From: Streptomyces poonensis
Lineage (GTDB): Bacteria; Actinomycetota; Actinomycetes; Streptomycetales; Streptomycetaceae
Length of the DNA stretch: 64,000 bases
NCBI RefSeq assembly: GCF_014650915.1
Contig: NZ_BMVW01000003.1
Location: forward strand, 471,384 to 535,383
Direction of reading: 5' to 3'
Shown here: positions 26,761-34,977 of the stretch, piece by piece
Layout of the letters: the number at the start of each line of letters is the position of its first letter
Position numbering within the stretch: position 1 is the stretch's first letter
Program-made: the position numbers and the translations under genes
Notes under the pieces: model-generated
Told to the model about the DNA's origin: nothing
Databases searched by the model: none
What the model saw: the letters and a program-made list of their open reading frames with translations, nothing else

Positions 26761-27852
26761 GTGAAGCTGCAGCGCCCGGCGGTCTCCGTCTACACGGTGC
26801 CGACCGACGCGCCCGAGGCGGACGGCACCCTGTCCTGGGACACCACGACCATCGTCGTCGCCGAGGTCACGGCCGGCCCCAGCACCGGCACGGGCTGGAC
26901 GTACGGCCCCGCCGCGATCGCGGAGGTGCTGGACGAGCAGCTCGGCCCGGTCGTCACGGGCCTGGACGCGTTCGACATCCCGGCGGCGCACGACGCGATG
27001 TGCCGGGCGATGCGGGACACGGGCCGCGCCGGGCTGGTGTCCCGCGCGATCTCGGCGGTCGACCTCGCGTTATGGGACCTGAAGGCCCGGCTCCTCGAGG
27101 TGCCGCTGGCCCGGCTGCTGGGCCTGGCCCGGGAGACGGTCCCGGTCTACGGCAGCGGCGGATTCACGACCTACCACGACACCCATCTCGCCGCACAGCT
27201 GGGCGGCTGGGTGCACGGACAGGGCATCCCGCGCGTCAAGATCAAGATCGGGGAGGACTGGGGCCGGGCGGTCTCCCGTGACCTCTCCCGGGTCCGCTCC
27301 GCCCGCCAGGTCATCGGCGCGCGGGCCGAGCTGTACGTCGACGCGAACGGCGCCTACAACCGCAAGCAGGCGGTCCGCGTGGGCCGGGTGCTGTCCGACC
27401 ACGGCGTGGGCCTGTTCGAGGAGCCGGTGTCGTCGGACGACCTGACGGGTCTGCGGATGGCCCGCGACGCCCTGGTGTGCGACGTGGCGGCGGGCGAGTA
27501 CGGCTACGACCTGCCGTACTTCGCCCGGATGACCGCGGCCGGCGCGGTCGACTGCCTCCAGGTGGACGCCACCCGGTGCGGCGGCCTCACCGAGTTCCTG
27601 CGCGCGGCGGCCCTGGCCCAGGCGCACGGGCTGGAGATCTCGGCCCACTGCGCCCCGCACGCACACGCCGCCGTGGCCGCCTCGGTGCCCAACCTCCGGC
27701 ACATCGAGTGGTTCCACGACCATGTACGGATCGAGTCGATGTTCTTCGACGGCGCGCTGGACCCGACGGGCGGTGCCGTCCGCCCCACGGCGGGCGTGGG
27801 CCATGGCCTGACGCTGCGTACGGAGGACATCAAGGACTACCGGACGGGCTGA
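26761..27852 (+). CDS. Mandelate racemase/muconate lactonizing enzyme family protein (TTA-containing)
   Basis: This 363-residue protein of the enolase superfamily has the second-strand base KIKIGED (about 160-166) and metal ligands in YVDANGAYN, FEEPVSSDD and AAGEYGYDL, plus CAPHAHA. It is probably a sugar-acid dehydratase, racemase or cycloisomerase; the substrate is not readable. The GTG at 26761 fits the usual family start and has GGGG upstream; an ATG at 26740 and a GTG at 26680 are alternatives. Leu104 is encoded by TTA (27070-27072), the only in-frame TTA I noticed in a real gene here, so translation should depend on the bldA leucyl-tRNA. Its end is one base from the convergent holin-like gene. 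Confidence 0.82.
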   Translation: MKLQRPAVSVYTVPTDAPEADGTLSWDTTTIVVAEVTAGPSTGTGWTYGPAAIAEVLDEQLGPVVTGLDAFDIPAAHDAMCRAMRDTGRAGLVSRAISAVDLALWDLKARLLEVPLARLLGLARETVPVYGSGGFTTYHDTHLAAQLGGWVHGQGIPRVKIKIGEDWGRAVSRDLSRVRSARQVIGARAELYVDANGAYNRKQAVRVGRVLSDHGVGLFEEPVSSDDLTGLRMARDALVCDVAAGEYGYDLPYFARMTAAGAVDCLQVDATRCGGLTEFLRAAALAQAHGLEISAHCAPHAHAAVAASVPNLRHIEWFHDHVRIESMFFDGALDPTGGAVRPTAGVGHGLTLRTEDIKDYRTG

Positions 27853-27853
27853 C

Positions 27854-28390
27854 TCACGGTTCCCTGAAGTGCGGTGCCTCGGGGTCGGCCGGACCCGGGG
27901 GCGGCGTCGTCCCCGTGCCGGGGGCGCCGGGAACAGGGCCGCCGTCCTTGCCCGGCGCTCCGGTCAGGCGTCCCGCCGTACCGGAGACATCGGGCGCGAC
28001 GCGCGGCTTCGGCGGAACGGCCGGGCCCCGGCCGTCGGAGGGCGTCCCGGGGACCGGAACCCCACCGGCGCCCGGACCACCCGCCGCGGGACGGGCCGCG
28101 GCCGGCCGTGCCGCGCTGCGCAGCGCGTACGCGACGGCGCCGAGCACGGCCCCCGTGATCAGCGCGGCGGCCCAGCCGGGCAGGCCCAGCGCGAGCGCCA
28201 GACCGAGGGCGAGCGCCAGCGCGGCGCCCGCGTACAGCGCCGCCGCGCCGGACGCCGCGTAGAGCGCGGCCGTGCGGCGCTGCTTGCGCGTCTGCTCGCG
28301 CAGTTCGTCGCGCACGGTCTCACGGGCCACCTGTGCCAGCTCGTCGACCAGGTGCCTGTCCAGATGTTCCAGGTGAGCCAGACGTTTCAT
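27854..28390 (-). CDS. Actinobacterial holin-like (phage holin family/DUF1469 type) membrane protein
   Basis: This 178-residue protein has an N-terminal charged helix (HLEHLDRHLVDELAQVARETVRDELREQ) and two adjacent transmembrane helices (about 48-72 and 74-95). A Pro/Gly/Ala-rich, probably disordered tail follows (about 100-178). It resembles the 'putative actinobacterial Holin-X' group often found in stress loci; real holin activity is doubtful. GGGTAC on the minus strand (28400-28405) with GTTA 15 bases upstream ends nine bases before the ATG, so a sigma-B-type near-leaderless start is possible, though the -35 lacks the conserved T. Confidence 0.7.
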   Translation of the reverse strand: MKRLAHLEHLDRHLVDELAQVARETVRDELREQTRKQRRTAALYAASGAAALYAGAALALALGLALALGLPGWAAALITGAVLGAVAYALRSAARPAAARPAAGGPGAGGVPVPGTPSDGRGPAVPPKPRVAPDVSGTAGRLTGAPGKDGGPVPGAPGTGTTPPPGPADPEAPHFREP

Positions 28391-28434
28391 GTGGCGCGAG
28401 TACCCCCGTCCGAAGGCCCGTAACGCCGCGGCGC

Positions 28435-28459
28435 GCGTAACGCGGCCGGCCCCGGGTAC
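28435..28459 (+). promoter_or_regulatory. Sigma-B-type promoter of the hemerythrin gene
   Basis: GCGT at 28435-28438, 15 bases, then GGGTAC at 28454-28459 match GNNT-N14-16-GGGTAC. It lies 56 bases before the hemerythrin start codon. Confidence 0.5.
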
Positions 28460-28515
28460 CCGCCCCGCCCGTACGACTTCCATCCACAGCAGGAGCCGGA
28501 GAAGAGGGAAACGGG

Positions 28516-29064
28516 ATGACCGAACGCACCGACGTCGTGGAGCTGTTGAAGGCTCAGCACACCCGGATCCGCAACCTGCTCGACGAGGTGATGGCGGCCA
28601 AGGGCGAGCAACGGAAGGAGCACTTCCACGAGCTCGTCCGCCTCCTCGCGGTGCACGAGACCGCGGAGGAAGAGGTCGTCCACCCCTTCGCCCGCAAGAA
28701 CATCGAGAACGGCGAGCTCGTGGTCAACGACCGGATCCGGGAGGAGGAGCGGGCCAAGGAGGTGCTGTCGCGCCTCGACGACATGGACACCGACTCCTCC
28801 CAGTTCATGCAGCAGTTCAAGGAGCTGCGGCAGAACGTGCTGGACCACGCCGAGGCCGAGGAGAAGTACGAGTTCGCGCAGTTCAGCAAGATCGCGGACC
28901 GTACCAAACTGGAGAACATGGCCCGCGCGGTGAAGGCCGCCGAGGCCGTCGCGCCGACCCGCCCGCACCCGGGCGCCGACACCGCCGTGAAGAACCTGGC
29001 GGTGGGGCCGGTCGCGGCCGTCATCGACCGCACGCGTGACGCGATCCGCAAGGCGATGGGCTGA
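28516..29064 (+). CDS. Hemerythrin HHE-domain protein
   Basis: This 182-residue four-helix protein has the spacing of diiron ligands expected of a hemerythrin HHE domain: H15, H38 or H36, H47, E51, H56, then H111 and E115. Hemerythrins bind O2, NO or act in iron and redox sensing. GAAGAGGG lies upstream of the ATG. The C-terminal 45 residues are Ala/Lys/Pro-rich with a terminal helix. A sigma-B-type promoter upstream suggests stress induction. It is divergent from the holin-like gene. Confidence 0.85.
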   Translation: MTERTDVVELLKAQHTRIRNLLDEVMAAKGEQRKEHFHELVRLLAVHETAEEEVVHPFARKNIENGELVVNDRIREEERAKEVLSRLDDMDTDSSQFMQQFKELRQNVLDHAEAEEKYEFAQFSKIADRTKLENMARAVKAAEAVAPTRPHPGADTAVKNLAVGPVAAVIDRTRDAIRKAMG

Positions 29065-29165
29065 CAGGTGGCCCGGGGCCGGCCGGAGGGGGAGAGCGTG
29101 TGGGGTCCCGCGGGATCCCGTGGAAACGATCTCCTTCCCGGCCGGTCCCAACTACGCTCGACGGC

Positions 29166-29522
29166 ATGGAGATTCTGGGAGCCACGCTGCGCATCTGCGT
29201 CGACGACCTGGAGACCACGGTCCCCTTCTACGAACGGCTCGCCGGCAGCCGGGCGCTGCGCTTCGAACGCGGCGGCGTCCAGGTGGCCGCGGTCGGCTGC
29301 TTCCTCCTGATGAGCGGCCCCGAGGCCGAACTGGAGGTGCTCCGCAAGGTCGCCGCGACCATCGCCGTCAAGGACGTGGAGGAGGCCCACCAGGTGCTCA
29401 CCGCGTCCGGCGCCCGTGTCCTCGCGGGCCCGGTGGCGACACCCGTGGGCCGCAACCTCATCGCCATGCACCCGGACGGCTCGGTGTACGAGTACGTGGA
29501 CCGCCGGGCGGCCGACGCCTGA
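29166..29522 (+). CDS. VOC family (glyoxalase/bleomycin resistance-like) protein
   Basis: This 118-residue single VOC protein has a beta-alpha-beta-beta-beta pattern: ATLRICVDDLETTVPFYERL (first unit), then TIAVKDVEEAHQVLTASGA, PVGRNLIAMHPDGSVYEYVDR (second unit). Metal ligands are not obvious, so it may be a binding protein and not an enzyme. No Shine-Dalgarno is present; TACGCT at -13 to -8 from the ATG indicates a leaderless transcript. Its end faces the DUF5709 gene. Confidence 0.8.
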   Translation: MEILGATLRICVDDLETTVPFYERLAGSRALRFERGGVQVAAVGCFLLMSGPEAELEVLRKVAATIAVKDVEEAHQVLTASGARVLAGPVATPVGRNLIAMHPDGSVYEYVDRRAADA

Positions 29523-29527
29523 GACGG

Positions 29528-29553
29528 ACCGGGCGGACCGGCCGGTGCCCGGT
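29528..29553. terminator. Weak hairpin between VOC and DUF5709 genes
   Basis: Seven-base arms ACCGGGC (29528-29534) and GCCCGGT (29547-29553) with a 12-base loop lie in the 39-base gap between the convergent genes. Confidence 0.35.
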
Positions 29554-29561
29554 GCGAGCGG

Positions 29562-29984
29562 TCAGGGCGTGTCCGCCCGGTACTCCAGCTGGTCCTCCGC
29601 GAAGTCGTCCTCGTCGCGGATCCGTACCGCGTCCTCCTCCGCCGACAGCCCGTGCGTCGATCCTTCCTGGGAGTAGACGTCCTGCTCACGCGGCCGGTCG
29701 GGGTCCGGCTCGTCGTACAGCAGCCCGGCCCGCTCCTCGGGCGGGCCCGGCGGAACGGTGGGGTCGGGTTCCGGTTCCTCCTCCGCCAGCCGTTCGTCCA
29801 GCGACTCGCCCTCCCGGGCCTCGTTCGCGGTGGTGCCGTGTGCCATGGCTGCCGTGGGCTCGTCCCCGGGCACGGACTCCTGCTGCGGGTCCGATGACCA
29901 CTGCTGTTCCGGTGTGCCGTCCTGCAGATCCGGAATGCCCTCGTCCTCAGGGTCGGCCCCGGGATCGTGCGGCCTGCGGCTCAT
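29562..29984 (-). CDS. DUF5709 family acidic protein
   Basis: This 140-residue very acidic, low-complexity protein begins MSRRPHDPGADPEDEG and contains SLDERLAEEEPEPDP and LSAEEDAVRIRDEDDF, features I associate with DUF5709 of Streptomyces. It is probably disordered and cytoplasmic; its function is unknown. AAGGAGG lies eight bases before the ATG. It is a single-gene unit. Confidence 0.75.
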   Translation of the reverse strand: MSRRPHDPGADPEDEGIPDLQDGTPEQQWSSDPQQESVPGDEPTAAMAHGTTANEAREGESLDERLAEEEPEPDPTVPPGPPEERAGLLYDEPDPDRPREQDVYSQEGSTHGLSAEEDAVRIRDEDDFAEDQLEYRADTP

Positions 29985-30116
29985 GCTGTCCGCCTCCTTC
30001 CGTCGCTGCCTGCGGTCGGCCTTACGACCTGCCGGGTTCCCCGTCGCGGGCGGCTCAGTCGGCGCAGCCGGAGAAGATCGCCACGATTCGGCGCGGGTGC
30101 CTTGTGAGGGCCGGGG

Positions 30117-30662
30117 TCACCGGGGCATGTCCGCCGTGAGCGCCCACCGCTGGTGGTCCCGCCAGGCCCCGTCGATGAAGAGGAAGGCGGGCGAGAACCC
30201 CTCCAGCCGGAACCCGCAGCGCCGGGCCAGCGCGATGGACGCGGCGTTGCCGGGCTGCACGTTGATCTCCAGCCGGTGCAGGCCCAGCACGGTGAAGGCG
30301 TGGTCGAGGACGAGTCGCAGCCCCTCGGTCATCAGCCCCCGCCCCGCGGCGTGCGCGAAGGCCCCGTACCCGAGGGCCCCGCACAGGAAGGCGCCCTCGA
30401 CGATGTTGTTGATGTTGATGAACCCGGCGATGCCCCCGCCGTCCTTCTCGCAGACGAGGAACCCGGCCTTCGTCGGGTCCTCGATCAGCCGCCCCGCGTA
30501 GGCGGTGTACGCGGTGACGTTGTCGGGCGGGAACAGCCACGGGTGGTGCAGGTCCTTGCTCTCCCGCGCCCGTGCGGTGAACTCGGCGCCGTCGTGGAGG
30601 GTGAAGTGCCGGATGCCGACGCCGGGTCCTTCGGCGAGACAGGCGTTTCCAGGAGCGAGCAT
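30117..30662 (-). CDS. GNAT family N-acetyltransferase (RimJ/RimL-like)
   Basis: This 181-residue acetyltransferase has the acetyl-CoA binding region GALGYGAFAHAAGRGLMTEGLRL (about 94-117) and the C-terminal INVQPGNAASIALARRCGFRLEG (about 134-156), typical of RimJ/RimL enzymes acting on protein N-termini or small amines. There is no Shine-Dalgarno; TACTGT at -12 to -7 before the ATG points to a leaderless mRNA with its own promoter, although it lies just 42 bases after the peptidase operon. Confidence 0.85.
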   Translation of the reverse strand: MLAPGNACLAEGPGVGIRHFTLHDGAEFTARARESKDLHHPWLFPPDNVTAYTAYAGRLIEDPTKAGFLVCEKDGGGIAGFININNIVEGAFLCGALGYGAFAHAAGRGLMTEGLRLVLDHAFTVLGLHRLEINVQPGNAASIALARRCGFRLEGFSPAFLFIDGAWRDHQRWALTADMPR

Positions 30663-30704
30663 CCCGTCACAGTACGCGGCCGGGACGCCGAGACACGGCC
30701 CGCC

Positions 30705-31649
30705 TCAGACCAGCGCCGGTTCGTCCAGCGTCAGGGTGCCCTCCCCCGCGTCCAGTTCCGCCGTCACCCCGAAGGGAACGGTCAGCGCCCCTTCCCCGTG
30801 CCCGAACCCGAGCTCCTCCACGACCGGCACCCCGAGCCCGCCCAGCCGGTCGGCGAGCAGGGTCCGCACCTCGCTGTACGGGGCGCAGTCCGCCCAGGAG
30901 CCGAGGACGACTCCGGCGACGCCGTCGAGCCAGCCCGCGCGCAGCAGCTGGGTGAGGTAGCGGTCCAGGCGGTACGTGTCCTCGCCGACGTCCTCCAGGC
31001 AGAGCAGTCCGCCGCGTGCGGAGGGCCGGGCGTGCGGGGTGCCCAGCTCGGCCGCGAGGAGGCTGAGGCAGCCGCCGAGCAGGACGCCCCGGGCCCGCCC
31101 GGGCACCAGCGCCGCCGCCCGGCCGGCGGTGATGGTCCGTACCGTCTCCGGTGCGAAGAGGGTGGCCCGCAGATGGTCCTGCGCCCGCGCGTTCTTGAGG
31201 AAGTCGACGCCCGCGGCCATCGGTCCGTGCAGCGTCACGACCCCGGCCCGGACGGCGAGCGCCTCGTGCAGCGCGGTGATGTCGCTGAACCCGACGAACA
31301 CCTTGGGTCCCGCGGCCCGTATCGCGTCCCAGTCGAGCAGATCCACCATCCGCTGCACCCCGTAGCCGCCGCGGGCGCACAGCACCGCGTCGACGTCCGG
31401 GTCGCACCAGGCGGCCTGGAGGTCGGCCGCCCGGTCGGCGTCGGTGCCCGCGAGATAGCCGAACTCGGGGTGCCGGCCGAGGACATGGGGCGCCACGACG
31501 GGGTCGAGGTCCCAGCCGCGGAGGATGTCGAGTCCGGCGCTCAGCCGCTCCTCGGGGACCGGGCCGCTGGGCGCGACGACGGCGACGCGTGCGCCGGGGG
31601 CGAGACGGGCGGGCCGGGTGAGCGGCCCGAGCGGGGCGGTCGCTGTCAC
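30705..31649 (-). CDS. S66 family LD-carboxypeptidase (MccF/LdcA-like)
   Basis: This 314-residue cytoplasmic serine peptidase has the S66 catalytic elements: nucleophile in FVGFSDITALHEAL (about 116-129), Glu in LCLEDVGEDTYRLDR and His in GFGHGEGALTVPFG near the C-terminus. S66 enzymes remove the terminal D-Ala of muropeptide tetrapeptides in wall recycling or cleave microcin C-like compounds. The GTG start overlaps the S9 peptidase stop (GTGA), so it is the fourth gene of the peptidase operon. Confidence 0.88.
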   Translation of the reverse strand: MTATAPLGPLTRPARLAPGARVAVVAPSGPVPEERLSAGLDILRGWDLDPVVAPHVLGRHPEFGYLAGTDADRAADLQAAWCDPDVDAVLCARGGYGVQRMVDLLDWDAIRAAGPKVFVGFSDITALHEALAVRAGVVTLHGPMAAGVDFLKNARAQDHLRATLFAPETVRTITAGRAAALVPGRARGVLLGGCLSLLAAELGTPHARPSARGGLLCLEDVGEDTYRLDRYLTQLLRAGWLDGVAGVVLGSWADCAPYSEVRTLLADRLGGLGVPVVEELGFGHGEGALTVPFGVTAELDAGEGTLTLDEPALV

Positions 31650-33625
31650 TTGGTGAGCTCCAGGGTGGGGATGCCGGGCGGGTTGAGGCCGAAGACCAGC
31701 GCGTACAGGGAGAGTTCGGACTCCAGCACCCGCACCATCGTGTCGGCCCGCCGGAAGCCGTGCCCCTCCCCCTCGAACGTCATGTACGCGTGCGATACCC
31801 GCCGTCCCTCCATCCGGGCCAGGAACCTCTCGCACTGCGCGGGCGGGCAGATCACGTCGTCGAGCCCCTGGAGCAGCAGGAACGGAGCGGTGATCCGGTC
31901 GGCGTGCTCGGCGGGCGACCGTTCCGCGTACCGGCCGGGCACCTCGGCGAGCGGCCCGACCAGCGTCTCCAGGTACTGCGACTCGAAGTCATGGGTCTCC
32001 CCCGAGCCCCAGCCGGTGAGGTCGAGGATCGGGTAGAGGATCGTGCCGCAGGCGTAGACGTCGGTCGAGGCGAGCGACGCGGCGGTGGTCCAGCCGCCGG
32101 CGCTGCCGCCGCGGATCGCGAGCCGGCCGCGGTCGGCGGTGCCCTCGTCGGCGAGCGCGAGCGCGACGGCCGCGCAGTCCTCGACGTCCACGACGCCCCA
32201 CTGCTCGCGCAGCCGGTTGCGGTACGCCCGCCCGTGCCCGGTCGAACCGCCGTAGTTGACCTCGGCGACGCCGATGCCGCGCGAGGTGAAGTAGGCGATC
32301 GCCAGGTCGAGGACGAGGGGTGCACGGCTGGTGGGGCCGCCGTGCGCCCAGATCACGTACGGCGGCAGCTCGTCGTCGGGCGCCACGTGGCCGGGGTGGT
32401 GCGGGGGGTAGATGTGCGCGTGGATCTCCCGTCCGTCGGGGCCGGTGAAGGTGCGCATCTGCGGTTCGGGGTAGTACGCCGGGTCGACGGGGTCGTCGTG
32501 GGCGTCCCCGACGACGCGCGCGTGGCCGGTGCGGGCGTCCAGTTCGACGACCTCGTACGCGCTGCGGGGGCTCGCTCCGACGCCGAGGATCCGGGTGCCG
32601 TGCACGGCGAGCGTGGGCTCGTACTCGGTCCACGGCCCGGCCGCGTCGACGACCTCGCCGCTCTCCGGGTCGAGGATGCCCAGACAGGTGGTGCCCCGCC
32701 CGTGCACGACGGCGATCAGCCCGCTGTCCAGCGGCGCGAACCAGCGCCACCCGAGCTTCCACAGCGGCCCGCCGAACTCCTCCTCGCGCGGGCACAGGGC
32801 CCGCTCGCGGCCCTGCGGGTCCCTCCTGTACAGGTTCCACCAGCCGGTACGGTCACTGCTGTACAGGAGCGTGCCGTCGGCGGCCCAGTCGGCCTGCGCG
32901 ACGGACTCCTCCGGTCCTCCGGCGACCGTGCGCGGCTCCCCGAACGTGCCGTCCCCGGTCACCTCCGCGACCAGCAGCTCCGTGCCGTCCCAGGGCATCC
33001 GCGGATGGTCCCAGGCGAGCCAGGCCGCGCGCCGCCCGTCGGGCGAGAGCCGGGCCCCGGTCACGAAGCGGTGACCGGCGCCGGTCAGCTCCCGTACGGC
33101 GTCCCGGTCGCCGGCCGCCGATCCGTCCAGCGGCACCGCGGCGAGGACGCGCCGTACGTCCGTGGGCCCGTCCCCGGTGAACTCCTCCAGCACGCACCAC
33201 ACCTCGTCCCGGTCGAGCCGCAGCCGCGGTTCCGCCCAGCGCAGTCCGCCGCCCACCGGGGACACCGGAGTGAGCGGCCGGGGTACACCGCCGGGCTCGT
33301 ACCGGTAGAGCCGCTGGTCGGCGAAGTTCACGAAGACCACCAGCGGTCCGTCCACCCGCGCGGCGCCCGCCCAGGGGTGCCCGCCGTACTCCATGACCCG
33401 GCTGCGCACGTTCCACGGCGCGGGCAGCACCGTCTCCTCCGTGCCGTCGGGTGTGCGCCGGACCAGGGTGCGCCGGCCGCCCTCGGTGGGCCGGGGCTCG
33501 GTCCACCACGCCTCTTCCCCGACGAAGCCCACGAACTCGGCACGCCCGTCGTGCCGGGCGGCGAGCGACGCGTCGATCGGAGAGGGCCACGAACCGTACG
33601 CCAGGGTCTGCACCTCGTCCCCCAT
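31646..33625 (-). CDS. S9 family prolyl oligopeptidase-like peptidase
   Basis: This 659-residue protein has an N-terminal beta-propeller (about 20-390, with repeats such as LSPDGRRAAWLAWDHP) and a C-terminal alpha/beta-hydrolase peptidase domain. The catalytic Ser is in IRGGSAGGWTT (about 510), Asp in LQGLDDVICP and His in EGEGHGFRR. No signal peptide is seen, so it acts on short peptides in the cytoplasm. It follows the M20 gene by two bases and overlaps the S66 gene. Confidence 0.88.
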   Translation of the reverse strand: MGDEVQTLAYGSWPSPIDASLAARHDGRAEFVGFVGEEAWWTEPRPTEGGRRTLVRRTPDGTEETVLPAPWNVRSRVMEYGGHPWAGAARVDGPLVVFVNFADQRLYRYEPGGVPRPLTPVSPVGGGLRWAEPRLRLDRDEVWCVLEEFTGDGPTDVRRVLAAVPLDGSAAGDRDAVRELTGAGHRFVTGARLSPDGRRAAWLAWDHPRMPWDGTELLVAEVTGDGTFGEPRTVAGGPEESVAQADWAADGTLLYSSDRTGWWNLYRRDPQGRERALCPREEEFGGPLWKLGWRWFAPLDSGLIAVVHGRGTTCLGILDPESGEVVDAAGPWTEYEPTLAVHGTRILGVGASPRSAYEVVELDARTGHARVVGDAHDDPVDPAYYPEPQMRTFTGPDGREIHAHIYPPHHPGHVAPDDELPPYVIWAHGGPTSRAPLVLDLAIAYFTSRGIGVAEVNYGGSTGHGRAYRNRLREQWGVVDVEDCAAVALALADEGTADRGRLAIRGGSAGGWTTAASLASTDVYACGTILYPILDLTGWGSGETHDFESQYLETLVGPLAEVPGRYAERSPAEHADRITAPFLLLQGLDDVICPPAQCERFLARMEGRRVSHAYMTFEGEGHGFRRADTMVRVLESELSLYALVFGLNPPGIPTLELTK

Positions 33626-33627
33626 CT

Positions 33628-34977
33628 CTAGACCGTCCGCAGGAAGCGGTCGAGGACACGTACCCCGAAGTGGAGCGCCTCCACCGGCACTCGCTCGTCG
33701 ACGCCGTGGAAGAGCGCGTTGTAGTCGAACCCCGGAGGCAGCTTCAGCGGGGTGAAGCCGTAGCCGGTGATACCGAGCCGTGAGAACTGCTTGGCGTCCG
33801 TGCCGCCGGACATGCTGAACGGCACGACGTGCCCCTCGGGCGCGAACTCCTCGACGGCCGCCCGCATCCGCGCGAACGTCACCGAGTCCACCGGCGCCTG
33901 GAGGGCCACCTCACGGTGGTGGAACTCCCATTCCACCCCGGGTCCGGTGAGCCGGTCGAGGGTCGTGACGAACTCGTCCTCCCCGCCGGGCAGATACCGG
34001 CCGTCCACATAGGCCACGGCCTCCCCCGGAATCACGTTGACCTTGTAACCGGCGGTCAGCATGGTCGGGTTGGCGCTGTTGCGGACGGTCGCCTCGACGA
34101 GGGCGGCGGCGGGCCCCAGCTCGTTCAGCAGCGCGTCCACGTCGTCGAGGTCCGGGTCGTCGATGCCGTACAGGGCGGCCAGTTCCACCAGCGCGGCCCG
34201 CACGGTGGGGGTGAGCCTGACGGGCCACTCGTGGGCACCGATGCGCGTGACCGCGGCGGCCAGCCGGGTCACCGCGTTGTTCCGGCTGACCTTGGAGCCG
34301 TGGCCCGCCCGGCCGCGCGCGGTGAGCCTGAGCCAGCCGGTGCCGCGCTCACCCGCCGCGATCGGGTAGATCTGCCGGCCCGCCCCGTCGTGGAAGGTGT
34401 ACGCCCCCGACTCGCTGACGCCCTCCGTGCACCCCTCGAACAGCTCGCCATGCTTGTCGGCGAGGAAGCCGGAGCCGTCCTCGGCGCTCGCCTCCTCGTC
34501 GGCCGTGAACGCGATCACGATGTCGCGCCGGGGCCGTACGCCGAGCCGCGCCCACGCGCGGACGACGGCGAGGATCATCGCGTCCATGTTCTTCATGTCG
34601 ACGGCGCCCCGGCCCCAGACCACGCCGTCCCGGACCTCCCCGGAGAACGGGTGCACACTCCAGTCCTCCGCCTGCGCGGGCACCACGTCGAGGTGCCCGT
34701 GGAGGAGCAGCGCGTCGGCCGACGGATCGGTGCCCTCGATGCGGGCGACCACGTTGGTCCTGCCCGGGGTGCGCTCCAGCAGGGTGGGCGTGAGGCCCGC
34801 CTCGGCCAGCCGCGCGGCCGCGTACTCGGCGGCCGGCCGCTCCCGGCAGTCCCCGCCGCCGCGGTTGGTGGTGTCGATGCGGATGAGGTCGGAGGTGAAC
34901 CGTACGACCTCGTCGAGGGCCCCCTCGTCGATCTCCCCGCCCTGCTCGTCCTGCTCACTCGTGTTCCGCTCAGCCAT
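33628..34977 (-). CDS. M20 family metallopeptidase
   Basis: This 449-residue protein is of the ArgE/DapE/carboxypeptidase G2 class. Metal ligands are visible in LLLHGHLDVVPA (His), WGRGAVDMKN (bridging Asp), TADEEASAEDG (catalytic Glu pair) and the C-terminal FHGVDERVP (His). A dimerisation domain (about 190-330) begins after the GERGTGWLRLTARGRAGHGS strand. It probably hydrolyses dipeptides or N-acyl amino acids. The ATG has GGAGGAG upstream and overlaps the DppA stop by eight bases. Confidence 0.88.
   Translation of the reverse strand: MAERNTSEQDEQGGEIDEGALDEVVRFTSDLIRIDTTNRGGGDCRERPAAEYAAARLAEAGLTPTLLERTPGRTNVVARIEGTDPSADALLLHGHLDVVPAQAEDWSVHPFSGEVRDGVVWGRGAVDMKNMDAMILAVVRAWARLGVRPRRDIVIAFTADEEASAEDGSGFLADKHGELFEGCTEGVSESGAYTFHDGAGRQIYPIAAGERGTGWLRLTARGRAGHGSKVSRNNAVTRLAAAVTRIGAHEWPVRLTPTVRAALVELAALYGIDDPDLDDVDALLNELGPAAALVEATVRNSANPTMLTAGYKVNVIPGEAVAYVDGRYLPGGEDEFVTTLDRLTGPGVEWEFHHREVALQAPVDSVTFARMRAAVEEFAPEGHVVPFSMSGGTDAKQFSRLGITGYGFTPLKLPPGFDYNALFHGVDERVPVEALHFGVRVLDRFLRTV

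Noticed and set aside
27854..28390. Prophage remnant based on the holin-like gene
   Set aside because: No other phage gene adjoins it, and this family is widespread on actinobacterial chromosomes outside prophages.
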